Assembly: GCA_905182985.1 (NCBI GenBank)
Contig: CAJJDN010000136.1
Location: 31,044 to 95,043, forward strand
Source: Paramecium sonneborni
Lineage: Eukaryota > Ciliophora > Oligohymenophorea > Peniculida > Parameciidae
Direction of reading: 5' to 3'
Length of the DNA stretch: 64,000 bases
Shown: one piece after another, positions 24,672 to 37,896 of the stretch
Numbering within the stretch: position 1 is the stretch's first letter
Layout of the letters: every line of letters starts with the position of its first letter
Notes under the pieces: generated by a model
The model's database searches: none
What the model was told of the DNA's origin: nothing
Seen by the model: only the letters and a program-made list of their open reading frames with translations
Position numbers and translations under genes: made by a program

Positions 24672-27600
24672 TCAAATAAAAAGAGAGGAAGCAATATGTT
24701 TTTTTTCCTTTTTTTTTTATCTTTTCCATTTTAATATTAATTATCTTAGTTTTCTTTTGATTTAAAATCCATACTTTACTAATGGTGCCATAATACCTAA
24801 TGATAAAAGTCCAATCTATCCGAATCCAATCAAGACTTTTGTACTCTAACTAAAATATTGTTAATATTATTCCACATAAGGTATGCTTAATAAGCAAAAA
24901 ATAATTACTGGCAATTCAAACATTAGAATTATTATTAGATCAATTCTATTTTAGATCATTTTACCAAGAATAATTATCGTTAGATATATCGAGTTTATCA
25001 AAGGTATTAAAATCAATTAGAGTAATGAATTGTTTTAGGATCCAATTAAAACTAAAAGAAATAATAACTTTTTGATGATAATTAATCCTTCATGAAAGAG
25101 ACTCTTCCTTTTATTCTACTTTATATATGAATCCTTTAATTTAAAAATGGAGGAAACCAATAACATAATAATTATTAAAATTGAGCTTGCAATTATATTT
25201 TAGAATAAATTTCTTAAATTATTGTCTTTTTTAGAGAATAGATATAATAAGATCTTAAAAAGTAGATCCCAACTGTTTGCTTAAATAATATAAAAGACAC
25301 CTTCCATTGATATTATTTTATGAATATTAAAAGTTAATACATTAAGTTGATGTATAAAACTTGCAAATTATTGAGAGAAAAGTTATTAATTATTTTTGTA
25401 AATGAAACTCCTTAATTAATTATAAAACTTTTGAAAGATCAGCTTTATATAAATTTTTGAGGCAATTAGTAGTGCCATTGTCATTCCAATTTATGCAACC
25501 AATCCTGATAAATTAGAAATTAAATCTGAATTGACATTGTAATATAAAAACATTCCAAAAGCTTAAATTTACTCTTACCCCATTATATTGTCTAATAAAT
25601 TAAGTATTTAAAATTTTTCTAAGACAGGCATTATTGTTACTACTTCAGATGATTAAAAAAAAATCATGACATTTTCTGGAAAATTTGCATTAATAAATTT
25701 TAAATTAGATTAATACTACATTGTATCCAAGACTTCAAAGCATTCTACAGGATTACCAGATAATAAAATAATAAAACTTGAAATACCAAGACCAATAAGT
25801 ATGTACATATTTAATGAGCTTATCTTATGAGATACTAGTTTTTGAGATTCAGTTAAAACTATGGCATTCTTTAAATGGAGTTTACATAAATAATTTTCAA
25901 CTTCAAATCCGAATTAGTCAATTAAACAATTTTCAAATTAAACCTAAAAGTAAATATCAGTAGTTTCTTATTCTAAAAATTTAATTTAAAATATATAATT
26001 GATATCTAATACTTAAATACTATTTAGAAAAAAAAGATTTTATGATTAAGGATATTAAAGTATAAATTAAATTCAACAATTTTGTAAGTTATATTTTTTG
26101 AAAGCTTTGATAATACTGAGTAATAAATTATATAATGAGAAACATTTACATCAATAAGAGAGGCTTTTAAACTTTCAGTAAAGTTTTAATAAGAATCTTT
26201 TAATTTGACCTTACTTGTAATTTTAAGTTAAACAAAAGTAGATTCAAATGTTTGATTAATAAATAATAATTGAAAATGTGGTGGATTAATTTAAACACAT
26301 ATGCTAGTTTCATAATTAATTTAGGTACATGTCCAATTAATTTCAATTTGGCATTAATCAGAACATCCATCTAAAGATATTAGATTATTATCATCACATT
26401 CCTCTTGTTCTGATTTAATGCCATTTCCACATACATCTATGTAATTAGTATTATTGATATTGTAATAATCATCATCATATTCAAAACATTATCCATACAC
26501 ACAATTTAAGCAATTTAAAGAACATGAAAATTCACATAAATAACATCCATCATATGGAATTTCATTACCATCATCACATTATTCATTTGATACTATAATT
26601 TAATCACCACAAATTGAATGACATTAATTATTAATTAAATAATATCCAGTTTCACATAATTGATTTTTTGAATCAAGACATTTTTATTGATCACAAATTT
26701 AACAATCTTTTTAACATTAAAATAAGCATTAATGACAACCATCATATTCAATCTAATTACCATCATCACATTATTCTATACCTTCAATAACTATTCCATC
26801 CCCACAAATAGGAACACATTCTTAATTCTTAACTTCAAAAAACTCTTGACATTATATGCAATCTAAATTTTTATTGCAAAATATACAATTTTATTTACAT
26901 TCAAACTTACATTCGAAACAACCATCATTACTTTCACTATTTTTATCATCACATTATTCTTACTCAAGTAATGCTACTTTACCATCACCACATTCTGAGA
27001 TGCATTTAAAATTACTTAAACTCCATCCTTCTATGCATTTAAAACATTAAGAATAATTGCATTCTAAACATTCTATTTAACAACTAATTTAACACTCATA
27101 GCACCCATCAAATTATTATGAATTATCATCATCACATATTTCATATTCTTATATGATACCATTCCCACATTTAGGAATGCATAAATTATTTTTAGATATT
27201 TCAAAATCTTCCTAACATATTTGGCATTCATTTAAAAAGGAAACTTTACAGTTTTAAGGAGTTTCAAATTGACATATATTATATTCATAAGCAAATATTC
27301 CATAATTCTTAATATTACATTAATCATCATAATAAGATTTATAATCTGTATTTATTATGATATTCTGCATATAATTATTAATTAAAAAGTTTTAAATTTA
27401 ACAATAATAACCTTCATTATTTTATGTTAAATATTCTCTTATATTTTCATTTTATTCATCATAACAAGTAAATTAACAATAATTATTTATTAATTTATAT
27501 TAAGAGTTACATATCTAACATTTTCCAAATTCACATTAAATGCAATTTAAAGGGCAAGAAAACTAACATTCATAACATCCATCAAAAGGTTGATCATTTC

Positions 27601-28938
27601 CATCATCACATTTTTCTGGATATACAACTATTTAATCTCCACATTTAGGGAAACATTATCCAGAAATTGTATGCAAAATCCAAGGAGTTAAACATTAAGT
27701 GCACAAACCCTTGATACAATTACGACAACCTTCATTGCAATCATAAATATTAGAAAAACAACCATCAAAAGCATATATATTATTGTCACTGCAAATAATG
27801 GTTTGATCTAATTCTTATTTTTTTTGTGCATCTGTATATACTTCAAAATCTCGAATGCCATAAAAAGGAGTAAAGGTAGAAACTGTATTAAATGCTGAGA
27901 TTTCAATAGTTATAGTTAATGTAGAAGAGCTACTTAAAAATTCCCCTAAATCAATTTTATCTAATTTTAAATAAGACCCACAAATAATATTAGAGCTAGT
28001 AATTATATTAATAGGAAATGCAGTATTAGCTAATAATAAACTATTTGCTTAAACCTTAATAGTAATTGATCCAGTAACATATAAAGATAGAAACTTAAAT
28101 TAGATCCTAACCTTTGTGTGTGGATCAGGTAAGCTTAAATGATTTGATACAATTTCTGTCATTAAAAATTGTCCATAAAAGTAGAAACCTAAATATATTT
28201 AATATATATATACTTCCACAGACTTATGTATTATCATATGGAAAATAATCTTTTTTCCATCCTTATCCATCATTTAAAACTATTGTATTAAAATATATAA
28301 GCATTCTACTCCAATTTAAACAGTTTCCAGTTTAATCACAATAATCACATCCTTTTGGACATTTAAACACTGATAATATGAAATCCGAAATACCCCAGGA
28401 TGCTGAAGGCTAGAGTGAAATAAGTGTAATAATAGCACTGTTGCCATTATGATCAATCACATTACTTATTTAGTAAACTTCTCCAAGTGTATTGCTTCCA
28501 CAAATCTGAGTACCTGTTGAAACATTAGGATTATCTTTGTATGCTTTAAATCCATCAATATAGAATGTATAGAATGAACCTTGCCAAGGATCCAATCTAT
28601 AAATATTATTTTAAGGTACCTCCAGAATTTGAATTCAAACTTCAACTTATAATGAGCAGGAAGTATAATTGTTTTTGTTATTGTTGTATCACCAGTAAAA
28701 ATAGAAGGTCCTCCAAAAATAATTGAACTTCCACAATTTGTTATATAGTTTGAACCCTGAGCCTTATAGGTCTTCCAATCTAAATTATCATATTATAGTT
28801 ACAGTCTTCTGTACTGAAGGGTGTGAAGAAGGATTTACTAATTTCTGTTTATGCCATTGCATGATAACTTATTTGATTTTCCAAAATCAAACTTATCAAT
28901 ATAGAAAAACTAAGGAAGCTTTTAAACTTAACTCTCAT
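24672..28938 (-). CDS. Cysteine-rich DUF4215-type repeat surface protein with multi-TM C-terminus
   Basis: ATG 28938, introns 28780-28802 (23 nt), 28597-28619 (23) and 28189-28213 (25), TGA 24672-24674. About 1398 residues after restoring one base at an A8 run (26028-26035 on the + strand). A signal peptide (SFLSFSILISLILE) is followed by beta-sandwich-like repeats with conserved CGS and GF/W positions (coded about 28790-27800). Then six Cys repeats follow of the pattern CGDG...EECDDGN...DGC..C (for example CGDQIIVSNEQCDDGNE), typical of DUF4215/Myxococcus Cys-rich modules, alternating with C..C..C furin-like motifs. The C-terminal third has seven or more hydrophobic segments. This fold order occurs in large ciliate surface-protein families. 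A sensory or adhesive role is inferred. Confidence 0.82.
26028..26035 (-). other. Frame break at a homopolymer in the DUF4215 protein
   Basis: An A8 run (T8 on the coding strand). The upstream frame ends ..NILNHKIFF and the conserved downstream frame begins NSIQVLDINYIF. One added T joins them and makes the total exon length a multiple of three. No intron fits. Probably a miscounted homopolymer. Confidence 0.6.
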
Positions 28939-30942
28939 GTCTTAAGATAGCATTGTTAACCAAATCATTTTAGTATTATATTAAATACTAAAGATTTTAG
29001 CAAATCAATTCAGAAATTTAAATGTGCATTGTTACTTAGTATCTTAAATGAATTTTTTTTATTATATCATCCGCAATACACGTTAGAAAATAATTAGTTT
29101 AAATTTGAAATTGAAAAAATTATATTTCATTGTAAGGCCCCTCTTTTCATTAATTAAGTAAAAAATGATTTTTTTTATTAACAATCTATATTATTACATA
29201 ATTATTTTTTCAATTAGTTTATTTTGCATTTGCATTTTTTTCTAGTATGCAAAACAATAATAACCAATCTAAACTAGGTTATATATTCCACAGAATATCT
29301 AAACTATAATACATTATAATCGTTTTCATAATAATAACTTAGACAAGGATTCTTTAAAATTTAACTAATTAATATTCTTTCATCTCAGTATCCTATTTTA
29401 TCTAATAAGAATAAATTTTAACAAATTTTAATTTATCCTGTCATTTACTTTAAATGTAATTTTTTTTTGTTTACTAATATGGATTTTAATATAATTCATT
29501 ATTTAATTTATTTATATTTGAGCATATAATTTTTAAATATAAAATATCAATTAATATAAATGTTAAAGTCCTCTTTTTTCCTTTATTTAATAAAATATAC
29601 ACATTAATTTTAGATATTTTCAATACTTTTATAAAAATTCTACATAAATAAAATTTAAGTATCTGGATACTTTGCATTTCTAAATTTAACCGCTAAAAAA
29701 TCAATTTTTTTTTAATCATGAGAATTTTATTTTTGTTAAATTAGGGTAAAAATTCAATTATTTAATATCACTAGATTTGAAAAAATGAATTCGTGTATTT
29801 AAAAGGGGTGGAATATTTTTTTTTAATTTTTAATTTATTATTAATATAAACTTATTTGAATTATATTTTTGATTTTTGAATTAACTTAAATAAATTACAA
29901 ATTTTTCCTCTTATATTATGAAGAAGAATTAGAATGATTCTTCTAAAACGGAGATTGATAATTTCAAGTTTTTTTTCAAGTTCTTATATAAATTTTGAAT
30001 TTAGGTATTTCTATCCATAAAATAATCTTACCATACATAATAAAAGTGATTAAATTTGATTAAATGAATATTAAAAGTGAATTATTTAATAAATCTGAAA
30101 AAAATTTAAGGTTATTGTACAATTCTAGACTAAACTATAATAAGCTATTCTCAATAAAGATTTTGTAAAATTTAGGTTAAATTTAATTATCTGTTAATGC
30201 TTAGATATTAAAATAATAAAGTAGATTTTATGATATTATCAATAAAGATTATATTGTTATATCAAATTGTATGAATTCAAACGAGTTTAAATAGAATGCC
30301 AATAATAATATTTAATAGGATTTTATAATCAAGATACATTTTGAAATTAAAACATAATGAAATCATAAATCTAAATTTCATTCAAATAGAAAATATATTT
30401 ACCAAAAATAATTTAGTTTGAAATAAAAATTATTAAAAATCTTTGATATAAATAAGTAATTACAATCAATTTTTACAAATGATGAAATAAAATCATAATT
30501 TAAAGATTTAAAAGAAGAATGATTTATATACAAAAATTATATAATGGCTTGAAATTCAATGTAAATTTGGAGAAAAAAATAAATAAATATTATTTTACAA
30601 AATTAAATTTATTAAAATAATTCTCCTCTATTAAAAAAAAGAATTATAATTTTAAATAAGATAAAAATTTAGTAACATCTAAAAAGTTTCCTTTTTAAAT
30701 TTACCATGATATTATTATAAAGATATTTTTATATGAGTTAAAGTAATTAATATAATCACGAAACCCTAATATAAAAGGATTCACAGTGTTTTACTTTAAA
30801 ATTTTTCACCATTTAATTTAAAGAATCTTAATGATTAATTTTCAAATTTATGAGAAAAAAATGGATTATAAAATAGATCAATCTTCAAAAAATTTGAGAA
30901 CAATAAAATATATTCTTGCTTTTATAATATTTTGAAATAAAT
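28939..30942. other. 2-kb AT-rich gap
   Basis: I found no long frame in code 6 on either strand, no exon chain, no tRNA-like fold and no tandem repeat. Poly-T and poly-A tracts are common. Confidence 0.4.
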
Positions 30943-32256
30943 TCATTCTATTTCTATTCTTACTTATATTTATTGAGATTAATTATCCCATGTTATTAAA
31001 TATTTTCCATCTGAGCTGATTGAACCAAAAAGAGAATTATGTTCAAATTAAATTGAATGATCTAAGATAAATTAATTGTTTTCGATTCTCCTGATAATAT
31101 TTATAAAGCATCCATTTTTAAAAATTAAAATCTGTTTTTGTTTTATATATTATGAAGGAAAAAAACAAGTATCATTATGACATCCATTAATTTTAATTTC
31201 ATTAATTTTTTCATATGGTTGATCTTAATTCTATGTTTAAAATATTTGTAAATTTTATTGATGAATAGGTTGAAAAATGAAAAAGTTATCATTCACAAAA
31301 CATAATCTAAAACCTCCAAATTCTGTTTAAATTTTTTGTGTTTATATCCATAGATGATTATCTTAAGAATATTTAAATACTAAAATGAATAAATCATCTC
31401 CACATGAGATTAAATAATTTGATTATTCATTTAAGCTAAGAGCATATACCCAATTAAAATTATTCTTAATTATTTATGAACAATCCCAAAAGTTATCTTG
31501 ACTCCAAAATCTAATTGTTTTATCACATCCACTTGAAATAATAAGATTATCGTCAATATTAATAATCATACATCTTATATAATAAGTATGACCAAGTAAT
31601 TTCTTTTAAATGATAAATTTGTTGTCATTAATCAACTACCATATGATTATCGAGTTGTCACTGCTGGCAGAAATAAAAGAACAAAATTTATTCATGAAAC
31701 ATAAAATATCTACATAACCTTTGTGTTCTTATAAAACCTAAATTTGTTTTATCAAATCCTAGCTTAATTTAAAAACTCTAATTTTACAATTACTAGCAGC
31801 AATCACGATATTAGAATCTTAACTAATTGAAATTGCTTAACACAATTCTGGTTATTTTATTGAACTTTAAAGTAATAATTTATATTTTTCATTCTATCTG
31901 ATATAATTTTTACTTTCTTTACATTAATGTTGAGATGATTATTATCCCATATGATGGTAATTATTATTTATTTATTATATATATTTATTCATTAATTTTA
32001 TAAATATAAATATTTTATTAATTTAAATGATAAGATACACCAATAAAGTATGAAGTAATTCATTAAAGGTTAATGATTGAATTTTTATAATAAACAAAAT
32101 ATTCTCATTCAAAAATTTAAAACTTTAATTTTAGTCCAGTTGACAAACATTACATTCTTAAATTGATTTTAATTTAAATTTTTAATAAATATTAATAACA
32201 TCATCATCTAAATTAATATTTTCCTTAACTTTGAAACTTATTTAATTTATTTGCAT
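30943..32256 (-). CDS. WD40-repeat protein
   Basis: Single exon from ATG 32256 to TGA 30943-30945, 437 residues. The N-terminal 130 residues contain a CNVCQ pair and hydrophobic helices. From there WD40 blades follow: QAISISQDSNIVIAASNCKI, SFISASSDNSIIIWQL, LIISSGCDKTIRFWSQD, YLISCGDDLFILVFKY, ending with SISSDGKYLITWDN. The plan matches the WD40 gene at 2841-4259, so the two are members of one expanded family. The 5' 913 bases and upstream flank are part of the N-flanked block present three times in this window, and this is the only copy with the 3' end. The role is probably scaffold-like; unknown. Confidence 0.8.
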
Positions 32257-32668
32257 TTTAAAATAATTTTTTTAAAATTTAATCAAAGTTTTATCATTAT
32301 TCCTATCACCATCTAAAAGAATAAGAATTTATAGATAATAAAATTGCTAAAATGCCAGCATTCAAATAATATATTAAACTTGAAAAAGAGCTAAAGGATT
32401 TAGATTTAAAGCACAATTTGATTAGTGAAAATATACTTGTAAAAATACATTTATGATACAAATATGTAGCAGATTCGAATATTAGAAGAGAATCAAATTT
32501 CAAAATATTTTTTCTTTTTTTATCGATATTTAAAATTATTAAACTATTTATGATGGCTATAGTGTCAATAATTTAATTCAATTCAATAAATAAATATCAA
32601 ATACAATAAAAAAAATTGTAGTAATTCATATTATAATTTGATGGATTTTAATAAATATTGTTACTTAA
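31327..32668. repeat. Copy 1 of a 1.33-kb triplicated block
   Basis: The block starts within the WD40 gene and ends in its upstream flank at TTACTTAA just before an N (32669). It is the same sequence as 32670-33994 (offset 1326) and 33996-35337 (offset 2669) everywhere I compared them. Copy 2 lacks the first 17 bases of the block. Confidence 0.9.
32352..32553 (+). CDS. Possible tiny two-exon ORF, divergent from the WD40 gene
   Basis: ATG 32352, canonical 31-nt intron 32439-32469, TGA 32551-32553: 56 residues, Lys/Leu/Glu-rich at first (KLEKELKDLDLK) and hydrophobic at the end. It starts 95 bp from the WD40 start on the other strand. It is too short to assign and could be chance, since removing two stops makes short open frames common. 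Identical copies lie 1326 and 2669 bases further right. Confidence 0.22.
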
Positions 32669-32669
32669 N
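32669..32669. other. Single N: contig join
   Basis: One ambiguous base exactly at the boundary between copies 1 and 2 of the triplicated block. A second one lies at 33995. Confidence 0.9.
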
Positions 32670-33994
32670 ATATCCATAGATGATTATCTTAAGAATATTT
32701 AAATACTAAAATGAATAAATCATCTCCACATGAGATTAAATAATTTGATTATTCATTTAAGCTAAGAGCATATACCCAATTAAAATTATTCTTAATTATT
32801 TATGAACAATCCCAAAAGTTATCTTGACTCCAAAATCTAATTGTTTTATCACATCCACTTGAAATAATAAGATTATCGTCAATATTAATAATCATACATC
32901 TTATATAATAAGTATGACCAAGTAATTTCTTTTAAATGATAAATTTGTTGTCATTAATCAACTACCATATGATTATCGAGTTGTCACTGCTGGCAGAAAT
33001 AAAAGAACAAAATTTATTCATGAAACATAAAATATCTACATAACCTTTGTGTTCTTATAAAACCTAAATTTGTTTTATCAAATCCTAGCTTAATTTAAAA
33101 ACTCTAATTTTACAATTACTAGCAGCAATCACGATATTAGAATCTTAACTAATTGAAATTGCTTAACACAATTCTGGTTATTTTATTGAACTTTAAAGTA
33201 ATAATTTATATTTTTCATTCTATCTGATATAATTTTTACTTTCTTTACATTAATGTTGAGATGATTATTATCCCATATGATGGTAATTATTATTTATTTA
33301 TTATATATATTTATTCATTAATTTTATAAATATAAATATTTTATTAATTTAAATGATAAGATACACCAATAAAGTATGAAGTAATTCATTAAAGGTTAAT
33401 GATTGAATTTTTATAATAAACAAAATATTCTCATTCAAAAATTTAAAACTTTAATTTTAGTCCAGTTGACAAACATTACATTCTTAAATTGATTTTAATT
33501 TAAATTTTTAATAAATATTAATAACATCATCATCTAAATTAATATTTTCCTTAACTTTGAAACTTATTTAATTTATTTGCATTTTAAAATAATTTTTTTA
33601 AAATTTAATCAAAGTTTTATCATTATTCCTATCACCATCTAAAAGAATAAGAATTTATAGATAATAAAATTGCTAAAATGCCAGCATTCAAATAATATAT
33701 TAAACTTGAAAAAGAGCTAAAGGATTTAGATTTAAAGCACAATTTGATTAGTGAAAATATACTTGTAAAAATACATTTATGATACAAATATGTAGCAGAT
33801 TCGAATATTAGAAGAGAATCAAATTTCAAAATATTTTTTCTTTTTTTATCGATATTTAAAATTATTAAACTATTTATGATGGCTATAGTGTCAATAATTT
33901 AATTCAATTCAATAAATAAATATCAAATACAATAAAAAAAATTGTAGTAATTCATATTATAATTTGATGGATTTTAATAAATATTGTTACTTAA
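32670..33994. repeat. Copy 2 of the triplicated block, with truncated WD40 5' half
   Basis: Identical to 31344-32668 as far as I compared. It holds the minus-strand WD40 start at 33582 and its first 913 bases, then stops at the N. The 3' half of the gene (blades and stop) is absent, so this is not a complete gene copy. Confidence 0.88.
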
Positions 33995-33995
33995 N
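33995..33995. other. Single N: contig join
   Basis: Ambiguous base exactly between copies 2 and 3 of the block. Confidence 0.9.
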
Positions 33996-35337
33996 TTAAA
34001 TTTTTTGTGTTTATATCCATAGATGATTATCTTAAGAATATTTAAATACTAAAATGAATAAATCATCTCCACATGAGATTAAATAATTTGATTATTCATT
34101 TAAGCTAAGAGCATATACCCAATTAAAATTATTCTTAATTATTTATGAACAATCCCAAAAGTTATCTTGACTCCAAAATCTAATTGTTTTATCACATCCA
34201 CTTGAAATAATAAGATTATCGTCAATATTAATAATCATACATCTTATATAATAAGTATGACCAAGTAATTTCTTTTAAATGATAAATTTGTTGTCATTAA
34301 TCAACTACCATATGATTATCGAGTTGTCACTGCTGGCAGAAATAAAAGAACAAAATTTATTCATGAAACATAAAATATCTACATAACCTTTGTGTTCTTA
34401 TAAAACCTAAATTTGTTTTATCAAATCCTAGCTTAATTTAAAAACTCTAATTTTACAATTACTAGCAGCAATCACGATATTAGAATCTTAACTAATTGAA
34501 ATTGCTTAACACAATTCTGGTTATTTTATTGAACTTTAAAGTAATAATTTATATTTTTCATTCTATCTGATATAATTTTTACTTTCTTTACATTAATGTT
34601 GAGATGATTATTATCCCATATGATGGTAATTATTATTTATTTATTATATATATTTATTCATTAATTTTATAAATATAAATATTTTATTAATTTAAATGAT
34701 AAGATACACCAATAAAGTATGAAGTAATTCATTAAAGGTTAATGATTGAATTTTTATAATAAACAAAATATTCTCATTCAAAAATTTAAAACTTTAATTT
34801 TAGTCCAGTTGACAAACATTACATTCTTAAATTGATTTTAATTTAAATTTTTAATAAATATTAATAACATCATCATCTAAATTAATATTTTCCTTAACTT
34901 TGAAACTTATTTAATTTATTTGCATTTTAAAATAATTTTTTTAAAATTTAATCAAAGTTTTATCATTATTCCTATCACCATCTAAAAGAATAAGAATTTA
35001 TAGATAATAAAATTGCTAAAATGCCAGCATTCAAATAATATATTAAACTTGAAAAAGAGCTAAAGGATTTAGATTTAAAGCACAATTTGATTAGTGAAAA
35101 TATACTTGTAAAAATACATTTATGATACAAATATGTAGCAGATTCGAATATTAGAAGAGAATCAAATTTCAAAATATTTTTTCTTTTTTTATCGATATTT
35201 AAAATTATTAAACTATTTATGATGGCTATAGTGTCAATAATTTAATTCAATTCAATAAATAAATATCAAATACAATAAAAAAAATTGTAGTAATTCATAT
35301 TATAATTTGATGGATTTTAATAAATATTGTTACTTAA
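33996..35337. repeat. Copy 3 of the triplicated block, with truncated WD40 5' half
   Basis: Matches 31327-32668. It holds a WD40 start at 34925 on the minus strand and its first 930 bases, cut at the N. On the right it runs into unique sequence that continues to the next gene, so this is probably the true left flank of that gene and the other joins are duplicate contig ends. Confidence 0.88.
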
Positions 35338-35356
35338 ACATAATGTGATATCAAAT

Positions 35357-36367
35357 TCAACTAAAAATATTTTCTCTTCTTGCTTATTATTTTGTTAAAC
35401 AGAATTATACTCTTTTTGCAGAATATTATATATTTAATTGTATTTTTGTTGGATTTGAATCTATGAGATTTAAACTAGAAAAGCATTGTCTTCCTTAAAG
35501 TTTAATTTTGTTTACAATATCTAAAACTGAGTTCTGATATGATGGGTTTTTCAATATGCTTTTAGGAGTGGAAACAGAACTTAAGGATCTTCCTCTTAAA
35601 ACATTTTAATCATATTATTGTATAGACAACTAGGAAGATCTCTAAGATTGAAGTTATTATTGCTTTTTTAATTTTAATTTTTAATGATTATGTTTCAATT
35701 TAATAGTTGATTTTGTATAATGTTTTCCTTTATGATTATCTTAACATTAAATTGAACTTTATGATGCAATTTGCATTGTATAATTGAAAGACAAATCTAA
35801 ATTAGAGTCATGAGGATCAGGAGATCTTTACGAGTGTTTTGATTAATTTTTGGCTGAGAGTCTATTGATTGGAGAAGGAGTAAAATCATCTTGCAGTTTG
35901 TTTCTATCAAAAGCTCTATGATTATGAGTTTTCTAATTCTACCTCAAATCTAAAGTTGCATCTTAATTAATGGACTCTTTCATTTCTCTGATGAAATTGA
36001 TTTTTGGAACTGTATCAATTAATGTCATTTAATCAACACATTAGATTTAGATATCCTATTACCTTTGTTAAAGAGCCTTTTAAAACTAATTTTAATCATT
36101 TTAAGGTTATTTATCAATGTGGTGATGTTATTATTATTTTTACTCTTGTTTCCTATGTCTTCTAATTTCTTTTTTAAAATTGCATTTATTTAGTGATAAT
36201 TGGTTCATTTTTTGATTTAAGTCTTGAACATCTGATTCATTTAATTATTTATCTTAAATTCTCATTCTAATATCATCTTTAAAATGAGCTTTTAGATTAT
36301 AAGCAGAAATAGAATGTCCCACTTCATCATCAAAGATATCCGAATCATGACTTAATGATTCTATCAT
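35357..36367 (-). CDS. Gln/Ser-rich low-complexity protein
   Basis: ATG 36367 to TGA 35357-35359, 336 residues in one exon. No stop interrupts the frame when TAA/TAG are Gln. The N-terminus is acidic (ESLSHDSDIFDDEVGHS), the centre has Gln/His runs and a KQEQKQQQHHH tract, and the C-terminal 100 residues are basic and Ser-rich (RGRSLSSVSTPKSILKNPSY). No domain is recognised; it looks largely disordered. The S/T-P and R-x-x-S sites would suit phosphorylation, but that is only inference. The Aurora-like kinase gene follows 270 bp away on the same strand. Confidence 0.65.
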
Positions 36368-36641
36368 TATTATAATAAATAATATCATTTTAATTCCTAT
36401 TTTAGTAGTCAAGTAATATATATTTTGGAAAGTTTATATTGTATCATATTCTAAAATTAGGTATATTCTAATAGTGAAAACTGAAATCCTAAAGATGTGT
36501 TGAAAAGATAAGAAAATAAAAAGTAACAGTAAGATGAATGCATTTATGATGAATAAATAATTAGATGTAATTGGTATTTTGAATATTAACAATCATACAA
36601 ATAGATATTTACAAAATTATTCATAAAATTCTATTAAAACA

Positions 36642-37815
36642 TCAGCCAAATTTAGGTTATGGAACAGATACGATATTGTCTTCATCTTTAAATGAAAAAA
36701 TTTGATCAATATTTGTTTTACTTAAAGATGGTGAACAGGGATAGTTAGATGAACTAATTTAAGTACTAGTACTTTATGTAAGAGAACTTTTCTAACTATC
36801 AGCCAAACAATTTTTAACAGATCCACTTGAATAGAATAATAAAATATTACTTAACATCAATAATTTTAATTGCAAGGTTTTTGGATAAGATTTTATTTTT
36901 CAATTGTTAATTTTCATATTTATTGAAAATGTTGTAAAATTTCATTTATTTTTTAATCCATTTACTCATAAAGAGTTATTATATAGTTGGTCTTTATGAA
37001 GAATCCTTAGTCAATAAAGCTAAAATTAAAATTTATAAGTCTTCATCAATTAATTTGTTTACAATAATTTCATTAGTTATAATTTATGAAATCAATTCAG
37101 ATTATGATTATGCTCTAAAAGGATAATTAGTATGAACTAAGATCTATAATAGAATGATTAAAATATTTTACATAAATTAAAACACCTAAAGACCAAGAAT
37201 CAACTTTTGAATCATGTTTTTATTTGAGTACTACTTCAGGTGGCATATACTCAGTAGTTCCACAAATTACTGGTTCAATTTAATCTGTATATGCAGCCCA
37301 TCCAAAGTCTCCTAATTTGTATATTCCTTCTTCATTTATAAAGATATTTTCCAACTATAATAAAAAGATTACTCAACATTATAATACCTTTAAATCTCTA
37401 TGAATTATATTATTTGAATGTAAACAATCAAGAGCATTTAATAAGGAATGGGTTATATTGAAAATTTCCTTCTCTTAATAAGGTAGGATAGGTTGTTTCA
37501 AAGTTCCTCTAGAACAAAACTCAGAAATGATATAAATATTATTATTATCTTCAAAAGAGTTAACTACCTTTACAATATTCTTATGAGTAATCATTTACTA
37601 TATCTAAATTTCTTATCGGATCATTTTTTCTGCATTATATTTTTATAGCAGTGCCTTTGAAATCTAGAAATATAGATATAACTAACTATTTTGCAAGCAT
37701 AATTCTTATTCAATGATAGATCAATCACTTAGTAAACAGTACCAAATGAACCACTACCAAGCTCATTTTTAATTTAGTATTAGATGCCATTATTTGCTAC
37801 TAAAATACGATTCAT
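36642..37815 (-). CDS. Aurora/PLK-like serine/threonine protein kinase
   Basis: Five exons, 354 residues: ATG 37815, introns 37664-37686, 37355-37387, 37144-37171, 36826-36850, TGA 36642-36644. Kinase signature in order: Gly loop ELGSGSFGTVYQV, ATP lysine in YACKI, catalytic IIHRDLKLENIF, metal-binding KLGDFGWAAY, activation-loop end CGTTEYMPPEVV, then HDSKVDSWSLGVLIY and SQRPT near the C-lobe. DFGW plus CGT.eYmPPE is the Aurora-type pattern. All catalytic residues are present, so it should be active. A Ser/Thr-rich tail of about 65 residues follows the catalytic domain. Auroras act in mitosis and, in ciliates, division and cilia; the exact role here is inferred. Confidence 0.85.
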
Positions 37816-37896
37816 TAAATAATTTATATTTTATAAAGAATCTAATTAAATTTATAAGTTTCCTTTGAATAGAGAATACCAAGTAAAATTAAATTA

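Noticed and set aside
32306..32503. Minus-strand 65-codon frame (and its two copies)
   Set aside because: It lies upstream of the WD40 start, has no supporting family and is repeated only because the block is triplicated.
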